Origin: Diplosphaera chodatii
Lineage: Eukaryota > Chlorophyta > Trebouxiophyceae > Prasiolales > Stichococcaceae
Length of the DNA stretch: 64,000 nt
Direction: 5' to 3'
Assembly (NCBI GenBank): GCA_032358165.1
Contig: JAALGY010000019.1
Coordinates: 1,302,001-1,366,000, forward strand
The notes beneath the pieces are model-generated. The model was not told the DNA's origin. It ran no database searches and saw only the letters and a list, made by a program, of their open reading frames with translations. Below, piece by piece: positions 34,187-47,409 of this stretch (within the stretch, counting starts at the first letter, position 1; each line of letters opens with the position of its first letter). The position numbers and the translations under genes were made by a program.

Positions 34187-37100
34187 GTGCACCATCCCGT
34201 GTGCACTTGTGCGATAGCAATCGTCATAGCCGCTTGCTGCTGGTATACTGACCACTCCTTTCGGTGTCCAATAGTTTCGAGTTTTTGGAGCGTGGCACTC
34301 TTAGCGCAGAGCAATACATGGACCGTGGAAAGCGATGTACTGAGCAACAGTTGGCCAGGTTGGCTCTATCTGAAGGTCTTGCCTGTCACACAGTTTCTAA
34401 TGTTTGATGCATGCACCTCAAATTATGTTGCTGTTCGTTTGCTGATCAGCTTTGCACTGCTGTGCAGCCTGGAGAATAGCGCCGAATACAAGCAGTGGCA
34501 GCGTAATAAATCCCAGCGACGGTCATTGCTGGCCGACTTGTCTGAAAGCAAGTCGTCAAGGCCGGGGCTGCTGCGGCGGCACCGCGCCACGCTGCTTGGC
34601 GCTGCGTCCGCTGCGGCCTTTTTCCTCCTGCTGGCTGTCGTGCTGCCTGCTCACACACCCGGCATTGGCCCTGCGCGCCCAGGCAGCACAGGTGACCCAG
34701 CCGTGGCCCAGCAGCATGCAGCACAGCTGCAGCACGCCGTTGACGAGGCAGCGGATGCGAAGCGCCAGTCGCAGGACGTGACGCAGCAGCTGCAGAAGGC
34801 GCAGGCGGCTATGACACCAGCTGATGCGGCATCAGCATCGGAGACTGCACGCCTCCAGGATCTGCTGGCCTCCCACGACAGCGAACTGCAGGACTGGCGT
34901 CAGCAGGTGCAGGAGGCGAAAGCAGCCGTTACGCAGTACAGAGCAGAGTCAGAAGCAGCAGCGCACCGGCAAGCGGTTGGCGCTGACCGTGCCTCGGCTG
35001 AAGTTGCCCAAAAGCTTCGCGATGCTGCAGAGGCGCACAGCGTCGAGGTGCAGCGGCTGCAACAGCACATCGATGCAGAGCGGCGCAGCAAAGCAGCTGC
35101 GGAAGCCAAGGTGGCAGCAGCAGAGCGCTCAGCTGTCGCTTCAATAGCCCAGAAGGATGCAAGCAAGGACGGCAGCGTTGGCTCAAGCACGGCTGGGTTC
35201 ATGTCCCCGGCTTGGGCGCTGCACCGGCTGATGGCTCAGGTGCTCAATACGGACCATTTACGCAGGTGTACCTATCCAGCCATGTCAGTAACTACCATCA
35301 ATGCGCACTACACGCCGCAGAAGCGATCACACTGCAATGTATGATCGCAGGGCCGAGTTGTCTCGCGGCACCTGCACGCGCTGCCGATGCACCTGCGTCT
35401 GGCTGAGGCGCTGGCTGCTGCTATTGCAGCGTACCTGCTGCTGTTCCTGCTGCCCTGGCAATGGTTGCTGGGGAGCGATGCAGAGGTAACAGCTCAGCTG
35501 TCTTGAGAAGGCTGGCCAGCTGCATGGTTTTTGCTCTGGTGCAGGACTCTTGGAACATACAAGGTTTAAGTGCTCCATGTGCTGCGTTGCTGGCCCAACC
35601 TCAACCTGCACAGACGAGGCAGCAGGCAATGTTGGCAGCCTTGCTCCTGCAGGACCCCGGCATTGCACAGCTGCGTGCAGAGGTGGATGGCCTGCGCACC
35701 AGCCTGCAGGAGGCAGATGACCGCCTGGCTGCCGCCAACCGCGTGATCTCCTCCTACAAGGTGACACATCACACGGGGCTGTCCGCATCTGCGGCTGCCA
35801 GTGAAGCGGTAGCAGCGTGCAGCAGCCGCACAGTCCTACAATTGTAGCATGGCGACACCTGGCAGCAGTTATCCCTGATGGTATGTCGTTGTTCAATGTC
35901 GCTCAGGAAGAAGTCGGGGTTGATGGGGCGGCAGGGCTGCAGGCTGAGGTCGACACCCTCCACCAGCGGCTTCACGAGGTTGCAGACCGAGAGGCAGAGC
36001 TGCTTGAGCAGGTGGCTCTGAGACTTCAAGGCAACCTCAGGACTTGGCTTGCCTGCGTGCACAGTCTCCAAGCTGCTGACCATGTGGAGGTCAGTTTTAC
36101 GGCTCGCACTTTTTCGGACGGAGCTTTGCAACTTGACCACCAGCCTGCTTGCTGTCATGCAGCTTGCCGCCGCTGAGGCCGCGGCAGCGCAGGCACGACA
36201 CCAGGCCAACGTCGCGGCTGAAGACGCCGAGCACTTGCGCGCTGCGCTCTCTGCTCAGGTCCAACCTGTGCTTCCATTCCTTGGCATAGCATGAGGTGCG
36301 TGACTTCCACAGCGCAGTGACTTGTAGCCTGTGTATGCATGGCATATTTATTCCTGTCACAGGCTGCCCAGCACATGGAGTCAACGGTTGCCGAGGATGC
36401 CAATGGGACAAAGAATGAAGGCCTGCAGCAGAGCGTCCAGGACTTGCAGGCGCAGCTGCAGGTGCGGCAAGATCATGAGCCCGATAGTGCTGAGCAGCGC
36501 TGTCAGTTTGACGTGCGGCACTAACATCAGTTGTAGAAACCTTCTGGTGCACCATCACCTGAGCGCCTTCTGCTCATGTGTTATATAGCCTCACAGTAGA
36601 TGGTCAGTTGAGGTGATATTTTAGGATGTGCAGCCCAGGCGAGATGGTCACTAGAAGCCAAGCACAGTACAACATGATGTGCAACCATTACACATCTGAC
36701 ACCTTGAACTTGCTGCACTGGCATGCATAGGAGGCCAGAGGTGCTGTGGACGCTGCAAATGACACAGCCGAGGCGGCAGTAGCGCAGCGAGACGAGCGTG
36801 AGGAGTTGGCCAGCGATAAGGCCACCCTGGGGCGCCATCTGGATGCCGCCAACGCACGCCTCGCAGCAGCCAACCCACCCCAGCAGCGTGGCAGCCCCTC
36901 CAAGTGCGTCAATGCGCACTTTCCTCATTGGCACATGCTTGCACCTTCTTGAATGTTTTCTTTATTAATACAGTCAATCTTCGTCTTCATACAATCTAAA
37001 AGTAGGTGCTTACACTTCCTTCGGGATGTGCATGCTATAGTTGCTTGCATATTGACTCCATAGCACCGTCCATGTGCAGGCGTGCGCTGGCACACCAACA

Positions 37101-40100
37101 CAGTGGGCATCTGCGCTCGCTGTGGAGCCGTGCAAACTCTGTCGACTCCCAGGTCCGACCCCGGTTCGACTCGCAGCAGTCTTCTTTCCATTAGCCTGCA
37201 GTTGCCAATGGTGCCAGCCTTGACGCTACAATGATCAGTGCAAGCGGAAACTGCAGATAATGTTGCTGAGACATCCGTTCCTTCTGCACATCAGGCTGTT
37301 GATGATGTGGCGCCTACAACAGATGATGCTGCCAGCCAGCAGCTTGCGTCGGCAATGTCAGAGATGATGCAGCTTCGAGCGCAACTTGCAGATGCTGAGA
37401 GCGCAATTGTAGCTGCAGACAAGGTGCCCAAACTGATTGACGCCCTGCACGGGCAGCCATGCAGCCATCCGTTGAGTGCAGCGCCTCCTGATGTACCTGC
37501 TACAGAAGCAGGAACACAGGTAATCCAAATACAGTCACTGTGTGCATTGTGCAACGGTCAACCTCATGCACCAGGCCAGGGAAGTGGCGGAGGCAGCGGC
37601 GGAGTCTACAGCTGGCCAATTGGCGGCAGCGGACCGGGAGGCCGCGCTGCTGGAGGATCAGCTGGAGCAGGTCACACACTCGCTGTCGCAGGCGCAGCGC
37701 AGCAAACACCAGATGGAGACCAGGATCCGCCAATATGAGCAGGTGTGCATCCTCCAGAACCTTGGCAATCTCTGGCACACAGCTGGCCTGCACAAAGACG
37801 AGCTTGCCCTCGCGCTGCACCCGCCAGCAGGAGGTGGCCCCAACACTCCAGGTTTGGCCTTACAACCCTCCTCCCTCGAACGTTGCAGCTACAGTTGGCC
37901 TGGTCTCCTCCACCTTCTTCCGAGGTGAGTGGCTCCTCCTGCTGCTGAGCCGTCTGTCCTCTGGGTTCCCTGCAGGACAAGGGCTCCACGGATGTGTTGC
38001 TGGCACGCTTGCGTCGGCAGGCAGACGCCATCATGTCTGATCTGAAGCCGCCTCAGCGCAGCGTTCGGCAGGCCAGCCTGCCGGAACCCCTGGGGCAGAG
38101 CACTATGCAGCAGCAGCCGACGCAAGCAAATCTGCAGCCGCTGCCGATTGCGAAACCCCGCAGCGGCCCTGTGCAAGCTGAGCCGCCTGCCTCGCCGACC
38201 ATCCTGTCACGGGCGGCAGCCACTGCCGCAGCTCCTGCCACAGTGCCCGCGGCTGCAGTGCCAAGCAGCACTGCCCTAGATAGCCCCACTGCATCAGGCA
38301 GCCATGCCTCAGTTGCAGATACCATCCCAGAAACTGACGCTTGCACGCTCTGGATTTCCCAGCTGCGTGAGGACCCCCCTGTGGCAGGGTCCAGCAGGCA
38401 GGCAGCAGATTAGCCGGCAACGTCTCATGCATGCTCTTGTTTGTGACCTGAAATTGTCACCAGAAAGTGTGACCAGAATATAGGAAATGGCGGGGTGAAA
38501 ATTTGCATGCACATCTGCAGACAGACTGCCAGTGTTGCTAAGACACAGGCACCTCAGATGTGAACACAGCTGTGTGCCATGTGTGCAGCGGCTGGACAAG
38601 CTGAGCATGCTGCTGGAGCAGGCCGAGGAGGCCAAGGGCGTGGCTGAGGACGATGCTGCAGCTTCACGTGCCGCTGTGGCAGAGGCGCACGCAGCTGCCC
38701 AGCGCCTGCTGAGCGCACAGGTGAGTTGCCCCTGCAACCTGGAGATTGTCCCCAGTATCAGCATAGGTATCGGAAGCTGCTGAGGATGAACGCAAGTGCT
38801 CATCAGCACATGATGTCCCAACAGACTGTATTATGTGGCAGGAAGCAGCCGATGCGGCCGCCAGGCAGATGGTGGCCTCGGAGGCCGAGGCGGTGTGGAC
38901 TGCTGCTGCCGCCCGGCTGCAGGCGGCAACTGCAACAGAGAACGGCCTGGTGGGAGGGAATGAAGTGCTGCCCCTCACCTGTGCACCGCAGCATCTGCGC
39001 CGTAGTGCTCCTCGTACAGAAGACTGGCGTGCTGCCAATTCTCGGAGGCAGTTGCTCGGAGGTGACTGCATGCTGACACAACATTGCTACATGCGGTGCA
39101 GGCGCATGCAACGGAGGAGCCTCTAGGGGCCGATGCGCTGACGCCAGCAGCGCGTGATATCCTGCAGGCCTCAACGCATGCCACAACTGAGCAGGGTGCC
39201 AAACTGTACGACCTGCAGGTATTGTGGGCACTCGCAATGATGCTCGCAAGGGTTTCAGCAGGGAGTAGAAAGCAACGCACTACCGTGCATGTCTGTGTGT
39301 GGCTGCTGGCAGCAAGGAGGGGTGTGCAACCGTGCATTCTCCTGCCTGAATGGGATTCTGCCAACTGCATTGCAGGAGCAACTGGAGGCTGCAAAGGATC
39401 AGCTGGCCCACTTGCCCAACACCTCAGGAGCATTGCCCGCCGCACAACCCGCCTTTTTTAGGCAGGGCGTCGCCAGGCCCACTAGCAGCACAGGCATGGC
39501 GGCGCCAACACCAGACAGTCATGCAGCAGACTGCAGCAGCAGTGGCCGCTTGCCGACTGCGGCTCTGGCTGGGCTGCAGCGCAGCTTTGGCAGAGAAGTC
39601 TCTGCTGGCGCACTGTCGATGGGCGCGGGTTCCAGCACCAGTGGCCATCTGGACTTCAGTGCAGGCCGCCGACAGTCCATTGATGCACAGGTGAGATGTG
39701 TCTGTTGTACAAGGGACCAACCCACTGTAACATATCTGCCAGTGCTGAGCTCTGCAGTGTTGAATCACCAAATGGCAGTCCTGAAGCACGAATCCAGGTT
39801 GCGTGTCGCTGTTCAGCTGCGCTTCATGTTGATCCAGTTGACGTGGAGATGAATGCAAGGATTGGATTGTTGATTGACTAGAGTGGGCTGGGCCGCCGGC
39901 GCAGCATCGATTCGCAGCGCTCGCAGCAGCACCTGCGGGTGGCGCAGTACCTCAGCGGCAAGGTCGGCCGCCTCGCGCACCTGCTCAGCGGTGCGCAGGC
40001 AGATTGTTCCCCAAGGTCACAGCCTTGCAACTCTGCTCGGCTGCAGCACAAGTCGAGCAGCTGCGGGTTACCCCAACGACAATGTCGTGGGTCCTGCAAA

Positions 40101-43100
40101 ACACTGATCTGGTGTTGCTTGTTGCTGGCTGCATAGGCGAGGGCGCTGACCTGGCTTCGGAAGCCGAGCGTGCTCTGCAGTTGGACGCACCTGACGTGCC
40201 CTTCGGGCGCATTGCCTCAGAAGCCTCTCAGGTTCGTACACAGTGGAGCGCATCACTCGGCAGGATCTGACTTGTGGCAAGCACTCGCAAAGCAGCAAAT
40301 GGACAGCAAACCCTCAGGCTGAAGCAGCGCATGTGCTGATGGTGATTGCGTGTCTGCAGGACGATGGCATGTCTCCAGATGCCGAGGACCGCATGCGTGG
40401 CTGGCTGGACCGCGCCGCGACCCGCATGTCAGAGATTGGCGCGCTGCTGTCGGATGATGTGGCGTCCACCGCAGGAGACAGCCCCTTGATGCCGCTGCAG
40501 CCGCGCACTTCGTCTGATGGCCTGCTCTCGCTGCTGCCGGCTGCAGCGGCTGCCGCCGTGGAGCCTCCTGGCAGCAACGCACTTTTCCTGCCTGCGGCCA
40601 GCGTCAGCCAGCCGGGCATCACGGCAGCGCAGAACACCCCCCTCGGGGTGGCGTTGACTGCAGCACCCGTCGCAGCATCTCCTGCAGCGCATCAGCTTTC
40701 TGCAGAGTCTAGTGCCTTCCATCGGGGACTCGAGCAAGCGGAGGCGGCAGCAGCTGAGTCACCCAGTATCAGCGTGCCCCAGGGCCTGCCCCAAGTCCAG
40801 CATCCTGCCGTTAGCCCTGACGCCAGCGCTGCGGACAGCATCACTTCTCCCCGCACCCCGCAGAGCCCTCCAATATCAGCAACACAGCAGGCACATGGCA
40901 CCGAAGCAGCCGCCAAGCCATGGCTGCTGACACGCGCACCATCACGAGCACGATCAGTCGCATCTGCTTCAGCCATAGAACAGGATGGAGGGTCGACAGC
41001 AGGCACAGCCCCAGTTGCCGAGCGTGCGGCCAGCTCCCCAGCCACTGCATCGGTTGGTTCAGCACCATCACCCAGCTCACAGCGCCCGCTGACGCCCCTC
41101 GCGTCGGCTGCTCACGACTCGGCTTCGTCTGGCGCCTGGCTTGCTGCGCAGACTCCGCCATCGCACAAGGCAGCAGCTTCTGCTGCGGGGTCAGCCTCCG
41201 TCCCTGCACCGACATCGCCACCGCTTGCGACGTCACCTGAGGCAGCGGACACCCCTGCTGACGCCCCCGCAGCTATGGTGGACCCAGTGCAGCAGCCGCC
41301 CCAGGCAGTGGCGGCCCGTTCAGGCAGCACTGGGGACCCTGCACAGGCAGGGATGGCTGCAGCAAACCCAGCTGCTGCAAGGCCGGCTGAACATGCTGGC
41401 AACTGCGGGGACGATGGCACATCCCCACTGCAGCGCGGTGTGTCCTCATCAGCACTGGATCACGGAGCGCATGCAGACGAGCACAGCGATGGCAGCGAGG
41501 CTGGTGAGGAGGTGGACAGCTCAGAGGCGTTGCTGCAGCAGGTGCAAGTTGAACACCACTGCACTATATGTCTGATTGCACAGCTTGACGAGGTGTTTTT
41601 CCTAGTGCAAAACATGCTGGTGATAACACTATGGGACACATGTCAGAGGAAGAACCAATTCGCCCTCGATGCTGTCAATCAAATGTTATACTCATCCTTT
41701 GGCAGGTCTGGACAGACTTGGGCTATAGCAGCATGCAGCCGGCCGCAGCTCTATTGGCGGAAGTGGATGCGGCTGCGGGCGCTGCCGCAGGGTCGCCCGC
41801 CTCAGATACACACCGTTTGCGGACGTTGCAAACAGCCGCCGAGGATGCCTGCCTGTGAGTCTCTGACTTTGCTGCCTCGAGCCCTTCTCTTGCAGCACCA
41901 GACTGCGTGTCAAAGTCCAAGCTTGTCGCAGCACATGTGCTGTTTTACATTGGGTGTGGATGAGGGGGCCGTGCATTGGTGACCATGCAGCGGCGCTGCA
42001 GAGCTGGATGGCCGTGTGCTGTCAGTTGCACGGCGCAAGCTGCGGTTGAACGCATCGCTGCGGGCGCTGGAGGCCGCTGCAGATGCTGCTCGCAAGCAGG
42101 AGGCGGCTGGCGACGCCCGTACTGCATCTCGGGACGCGGCCAAGCGCATCGAGGCAATGCACCGGCTGCTGGCCGAGACGCAGGTGCCTCTTGCGTGCTC
42201 ATTGTTTGATGCATTCCTGATGTAGACATGCAGTGATCCGATCCCCTAGAATGCTGAGTGGGCTCTGTGGCTGTGTCATGCTACAACTCATCATAAGGCG
42301 TGACCCGAGGCTGCCAATGCTGGGCCCCCCGCAGGTGGACCTGGAGCAGCACGTCGCAGCCAGGTGGCGGGCCCAGGGCGCCTTCTCCTCAGCGCAGGCC
42401 GGCCTGGCTGCCGCCACGACGGGCAAGCCCACTTCCACAAACTCGCCCTCAGCGCAAGCAGCTCGGCAGGACCAGCAGCTGCAGCAGCCACAGCGTTCGC
42501 CTTCCCAGGCTTCCAGGCTCCAGTCGCCCTCGCCTGGCGGGGCGGGGAGCGGCGGCATCCTGCAGCAGCTAGGTCAGCTGTGCCCTGCTGTAATGTTGAG
42601 ATGTGTGCAGCCTGAAGTGTCTCACCGACTCATTGCTGTTGTGCAGTGCGGTGTGATGCTGCAGTCTGACATCTCCTATGATTGTGCAGGTGTGGTACAG
42701 ACACCGTCACGATTCAGCAGCAGTGCAGCTGGAAGCATTTCCAATGGCGGCGGCCTCATCAGCCCTGCTGCATCGGGGTCCCGCACGCCCAGAGGTGAGG
42801 TTCATCTGCTCATGTAACACGCAGTGCATCGCTGACCGTGAACTCTATCGTACCTTGGCATTATACGATGGCACATGCCTGTCACCTGAATGGGTGTCAT
42901 GCAAGCCCGCATGTCTCGACAACATGACCACCTGCATAGTGCCAATGAACAGCAGTGTGGCCTGCTAAGTCTCCATTGAGTTGTAAGTGTTTGAAAGGCA
43001 TTCCCTGGTGCAGGCACTGTTTTAGGGCTGGGTTTGAGCAGCCCCATCAGGAGCATGGCAGATCTGGCGGCAAGTGGTGCTGCAGGGCTTGGGACTGGCG

Positions 43101-43479
43101 TGGTCGCACAAACCAGCGCTGCAGCAGCGCCGCCGCCGCTCAGCCCCGAGATGTCCACAGCCAGCACCCTCAGTCCTTTTGCAGCCAGTCTGGTGAATTC
43201 CTGTTGACTGTAAAGCATATGGCCTCAATGCTGCACAGTTGCAACACCCCTCGCCCCGTGTGCATGTCAAGGGTTTGCCATGCGCGTGCAATGCCCATGA
43301 AAGTGCCGACGCTGATATGTTCATGCTAGACTAGCGTGCAACAGTCAGGTAACAACTGCAAACCGTGATGTGGGGATGGTGCTCAGGCTGCTGCAGCGGA
43401 CGACACAACCTTCAGCCTCGGCAGCACAAATGGCAGTGAATCCGGCGACTCGCACAGCCTGCCGCTGGTTGAGCCGTAG
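34187..43479 (+). CDS. Giant Ala/Gln-rich coiled-coil membrane protein
   Basis: Very long multi-exon gene, probably over 1,500 residues, with no family I recognise. The first large exon (open from 34187, probably really coding from about 34460) has a basic stretch, a TM helix (AASAAAFFLLLAVVLPA), then about 170 residues of coiled coil (VAQKLRDAAEAHSVEVQRLQ). A second helix follows at about 35400-35465 (ALAAAIAAYLLLFLLPW). About twenty coiled-coil exons come next, such as LRAEVDGLRTSLQEADDRLA, LQAEVDTLHQRLHEVADREA, ALLEDQLEQVTHSLSQAQRS, LDKLSMLLEQAEEAKGVAED and RKLRLNASLRALEAAADAAR. These alternate with Ser/Pro/Ala-rich disordered exons. The largest of those is about 40360-41540 and acidic at its end (EHSDGSEAGEEVDSSEALLQ). 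The last exon (43387-43479) ends DSHSLPLVEP and joins the previous one in phase. The shape suggests a membrane-bound tether or golgin-like scaffold, but that is only inference. Start and several exon borders are uncertain. Confidence 0.6.
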
Positions 43480-44255
43480 CCGTCGCCGCACTACGAGCTG
43501 CAGCCGCCATCAGCGCAGATGCTCCACGCTAGTTGAGTCGAATGCACCTGCAAATCCGTCATGATTTGCTTTGGTTTCGAGTTGGTTTCGAACGTTGGTC
43601 CGTCTGCCACCTCGAATTGAGTGGTGCACGCCTCTGCCCCATTCACAGCTGTCGGCTATGTAGTCAGAACAGCAGGGTCCGCTTTGGCGATGAGCATATG
43701 CAGGACGTGATGGTCTTGACAGCAGATTAGTCAATCACATTAAACCCATCATACCAGTTACGTATTGGCGACAGATCAAGTTCACGGGTAGGAGCCATCT
43801 CATCTCCACGCATTGTTCTGTCACATTTCACGTTGGGGTCTTCATCAGCGACTGTTGTATGACACTGCGTGGATGGCACGAGGTTATGACTGCAACATGT
43901 GACTACCCCTCAGCTTCGTCATTATGTAGATCGTGCACCGCACGGTGAATTCAGTGCAGAAGTCCACAGGTTGAGTGGATAGCAATTGCCCTTGCCACAA
44001 AGTCGCTCAGACCCTTTCTCAACTCACACTGCTGGCCTGTGTGCCTTTTGCAGCCCTGCATCTCTGCTAGGTGCTGGGTGGCCTGTCCGAGCCTTCGGAT
44101 TCGGTGGCCAGGGCCGCTGCACAGGCTGGCGGGTTGACTGGCACGGCCAGCAGGTGCTCCGCCTTGGCAGCCTTTGCCACAGCTACCAGTGAGAGAGCCG
44201 TTGGACCGCTTCCCCGGGGCTGTGCCCAGCAACTCGGCCGAAGCCAAAGCCTTAT
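43480..44255. other. Intergenic region upstream of the phosphatase
   Basis: 3' UTR of the coiled-coil gene and promoter of the phosphatase. A plus frame beginning at 44071 overlaps the start region in another frame and is probably not translated. No other feature seen. Confidence 0.45.
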
Positions 44256-47200
44256 ATGGGGCCTGACGAGCACCGGCAGCCGCTCTCGTCGCAGCAGGCT
44301 GCGCATGCAGACTCAGTTCGGCTCAACGGCGATCCAGACGCCACGGCGTACAGGCGGGAGACGGCGCAGGAGCTGAATAATGAGCTGGCGCAGGACCTTC
44401 AGAATGCCGCGGCAGCGGGCAAGTCCCCTTCAGCCGTGTCCCCTGCCACGCCGCCCGAGCAGGACGGCCTGGCTGCAGAGGAGACCAGCCACTTCCCCGA
44501 AGGCTGGTGAGCGCCCTCAGCATGCTTGAGCTGCACCATCGACTGCTGTGCGGTTTGACTATGCGTCATGCTGACTAGCAGACCGCCCAGCTGCAGCCAT
44601 CTGCTGTTACTGTGAGCATGGGTGAGTAACCTGCTGCATGGCGTTGCAGCCACTTCCCGCGGCTGTCCTGCATGACGAGGCGCAAGGAGATGGCAGCGGC
44701 AGAGGCGGCCACGGAGACGCATCAGCGGCACCCCTCCACAGTCTCAGACACCTGGTCCAATTTCGCAGGCAGCCCCAAGCACACGAACATCCTGAAGGTG
44801 CCGTTGCTGCAGTCATGTAGCCCGTGCTGCCTGACTTCTGGCCTGCTATGCTCACTCCCGGCACAGCATCTTCTGCACGAGACTCAACTTGGCTGCTGCT
44901 CAGCAGCGCCCACACCTGCTGCCCTGCAGGAGGACCTGGCGATGCAGTCGCTGACCATCCCCCGCGGCGGGATTGCGCAGCGCGTGCGAGAGCACATTCA
45001 GCAGTCTGAGGTCGGGCACTTCATTTGAGCTCATCACATGTGCGGCGCCGCAACCCTGTTGCAGGCATCACACAGGTTGAGAAGCACAGAGTGGTCGCTC
45101 TGGTGTGCAAGTGCACTGTCTGCCTCTGCAGACGCCCATCATCACCGGCCTCAATCTGAGGGATGCAGCCGACACATCGCCAGACACCATCAAGCCTGGC
45201 TTGATTTTCCGGTCCAGCCAGGTCTTCAGGTACGTGCCAAGCTGCATGCCAAGCAACAATACAGAGTGTTCATGCTGCACACTGAGTGGCTGCAGAAGAG
45301 CAGCAGTCCCACAGATGCCAACCCTTCGGTTCACTGTTGGCGTGTCTCAGTGGCATGTGCACCTGTGTGACTTTTGAGCTCATCCCTTGCTCCCCAGGGA
45401 AGAGGAGTTGGCGGACTTGCGGCTGACGTCAGCGTTGGACTTGCGTGAGGAGCCGCACGCCTGCCGCAAGGCCGCCGAAAAATCAGTGACCACAGGCATT
45501 GCCGTCGCCCCTCTGGAGCTGCTGCCGGTAGGCACCACCTCCAGATTTGAGGACTTGCTTTGATGTAGTTGTGCTTTGAGGTCAGCAGCTGCCATATGCA
45601 GGCCAGAGGGTAGGCAGGCCTACCGCATGGAAAGCGGCTTTTGGGATCGTTTGTATCTTCAACCCTCGCGCTGCATCTGCGTCCTGCAGGACCGGCTGAA
45701 GCTGCACGTGCACCGCAGCCTGCCAGTCGCCTGCAGCAAATGTTCGGGCACCGAGGTGTCCACCAGCGGCTGCCCCAACCTGTACCACTACAGCCTGCAG
45801 GTCTTCCACGGTGCGACGTCCATCCGCTCCTGCCCAGCTCGCCTGCCTACATGTAGTCCTTCCCTGCTCTTTCAACGGCTGCTATGTGCCCTGTGCGCCT
45901 TGAGGTGTGGACGCTGCAATGCTTATTGCTGGACTGTCCGTGCAGTGGACCTGCTGCCCAGCCGCCTGAAGTTTCAGATCTTTGTGGACATGCCCTGGCG
46001 CATCCGGCTGGCCACCATCGCAGCACCACTGAAGGTGTGGTATAGAGAGGGCTGAGCCAGGAGTCTGGCCATGGCTTGCTCTCTTCGTGGCAACACTGCA
46101 AGCCTCCAGCACATGCAGCAGTAATTGCTGACGCATTTCGGTCCTGGTCTCGAGGCCTCGTTGCTGTTTTGCTCAGGGCAAGTCGCCGCAGCAGGTGATG
46201 ACGCCGGCGGTGGCTGACCCCTCAAAGCTGGGCTACCTCAAGCTCTACAAGATGATGCTGGATATGGTACGCCTCCCTCGCTGTCGTGCTCAGCGGCGAG
46301 TGTCCAGCCCTGCAATTGTAGTGACTGCTGCACTGTGACGACTTGCCGACGGCTTTGGTGTGGCCTGCGCTCCAGTCCATGCGGCAGATTGCACGGGCGC
46401 TGCGGGTGTTTGCATACCCGGAAAACCTGCCCATCATGGTCCACTGCATCCACGGTGAGATCCGAGGCTGCACGCTCCGTGTCGAGTCCCGCCTGTGCCT
46501 GATGGCGCTTGGCAGCAGCAGCTGGCTCACACATGCCCCGCTGCTGCACCTGGTCGGGTGCCTGGCGTCCACCGTTTGCTTATTTGCACCTGCAGGCAAG
46601 GACCGAACGGGCCTGATCGTCGCGCTGCTGCTGCTGACGCTGGGCGTGCCCGAGGAGGTGGTCGTCCTGGACTACGCCAAGTCCGAGGTCGAGCTCAAGG
46701 TGTGCTGGCTGTCTGGCTGGCTAGCTAGCTTGCTGTCAACGTTGGCACTAACCTTCTAGCACGCCGACAAGTGGTGGCGGCGCCAGCAGAGCCGCACGCA
46801 TGCTCGATATCTCAGCCTCAGATATGTCAGCCAGGCCGGTGGAGCCAGAGAGCTGACATGTGTGCCAGTGCCAGCCTGACGACTCCTGCGCTGCTTGTGC
46901 GGGCAGGGCGGGCGGGACAAGGGCAAGGTGAAGGGGCAGCTGCACGACTGGCTGGTGACGGACGACGTGGTGGCCAGCTCCGCGCAGACCATGGAGGACA
47001 CCCTGCGCTACCTGGACTCCCGCTACGGCGGTATGTGCCGAGCCTCCATCCACACCCAGAAGTGGTTTTTGTCTGCGTTCGCCAGGCTGGTTCGGCTCCC
47101 AATGCACGGCAGGCCCCAACAAGGCTCTGAGTGCCAGACTGGACAACCTGTGAGTTGCCCAAGGTGATGGTCGCACTGGTGTCGTCTGCAGGCATCAGGC

Positions 47201-47409
47201 GGTACCTGCGCATCATTGGCATCACGCGCGGCGAGGTGCACGCGATCCGCAAGAACCTGCTGCAGCCGCGGCACACGGACGACAACGGGGACGCGCTGTC
47301 GGCCGACGTGCTGTCCACGTTCTCCATGGGCTCCGACATGGGCGGCGACGTGAGCCCGCTGTCGGAGACAGCACGCTCCCCTGAACCGAGGCGGAAGCAT
47401 CGGCGATAG
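44256..47409 (+). CDS. Tyrosine/dual-specificity phosphatase, Y_phosphatase3 type
   Basis: Protein or lipid phosphatase of the PTP fold. The likely start is MGPDEHRQPLSSQQA at 44256. A hydrophilic N-terminal region (LNNELAQDLQNAAAAGKSPS) is followed by SLTIPRGGIAQRVREHIQQS and the catalytic domain: GLNLRDAADTSPDTIKPGLI, FRSSQVF, LADLRLTSALDLREE, LGYLKLYKMMLDM, RQIARALRVFAYPENLPIMV and the P-loop HCIHGKDRTG (about 46445-46610). The P-loop fits HCX5R with the Cys nucleophile and the Lys-Asp-Arg seen in lipid-preferring members. An intron splits it after HCIHG. Later exons: VPEEVVVLDYAKSEVELK, DTLRYLDSRYGG, RRYLRIIGITRGEVHAIRKN. The Ser/Asp-rich tail ends EPRRKHRR at the TAG (47407-47409). Family membership is firm; substrate is unknown. 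Confidence 0.85.

Noticed and set aside
37090..37190. tRNA-like stretch with a GGTTCGACTC element near CTGCG...CGCAG ends
   Set aside because: The arms do not pair as acceptor and T stems, and no anticodon stem-loop can be drawn.
40243..41982. 579-residue plus-strand open frame as a stand-alone gene
   Set aside because: It is the largest exon of the giant coiled-coil gene plus intron at both ends. A donor near 41540 and an acceptor near 40360 bound the real exon.
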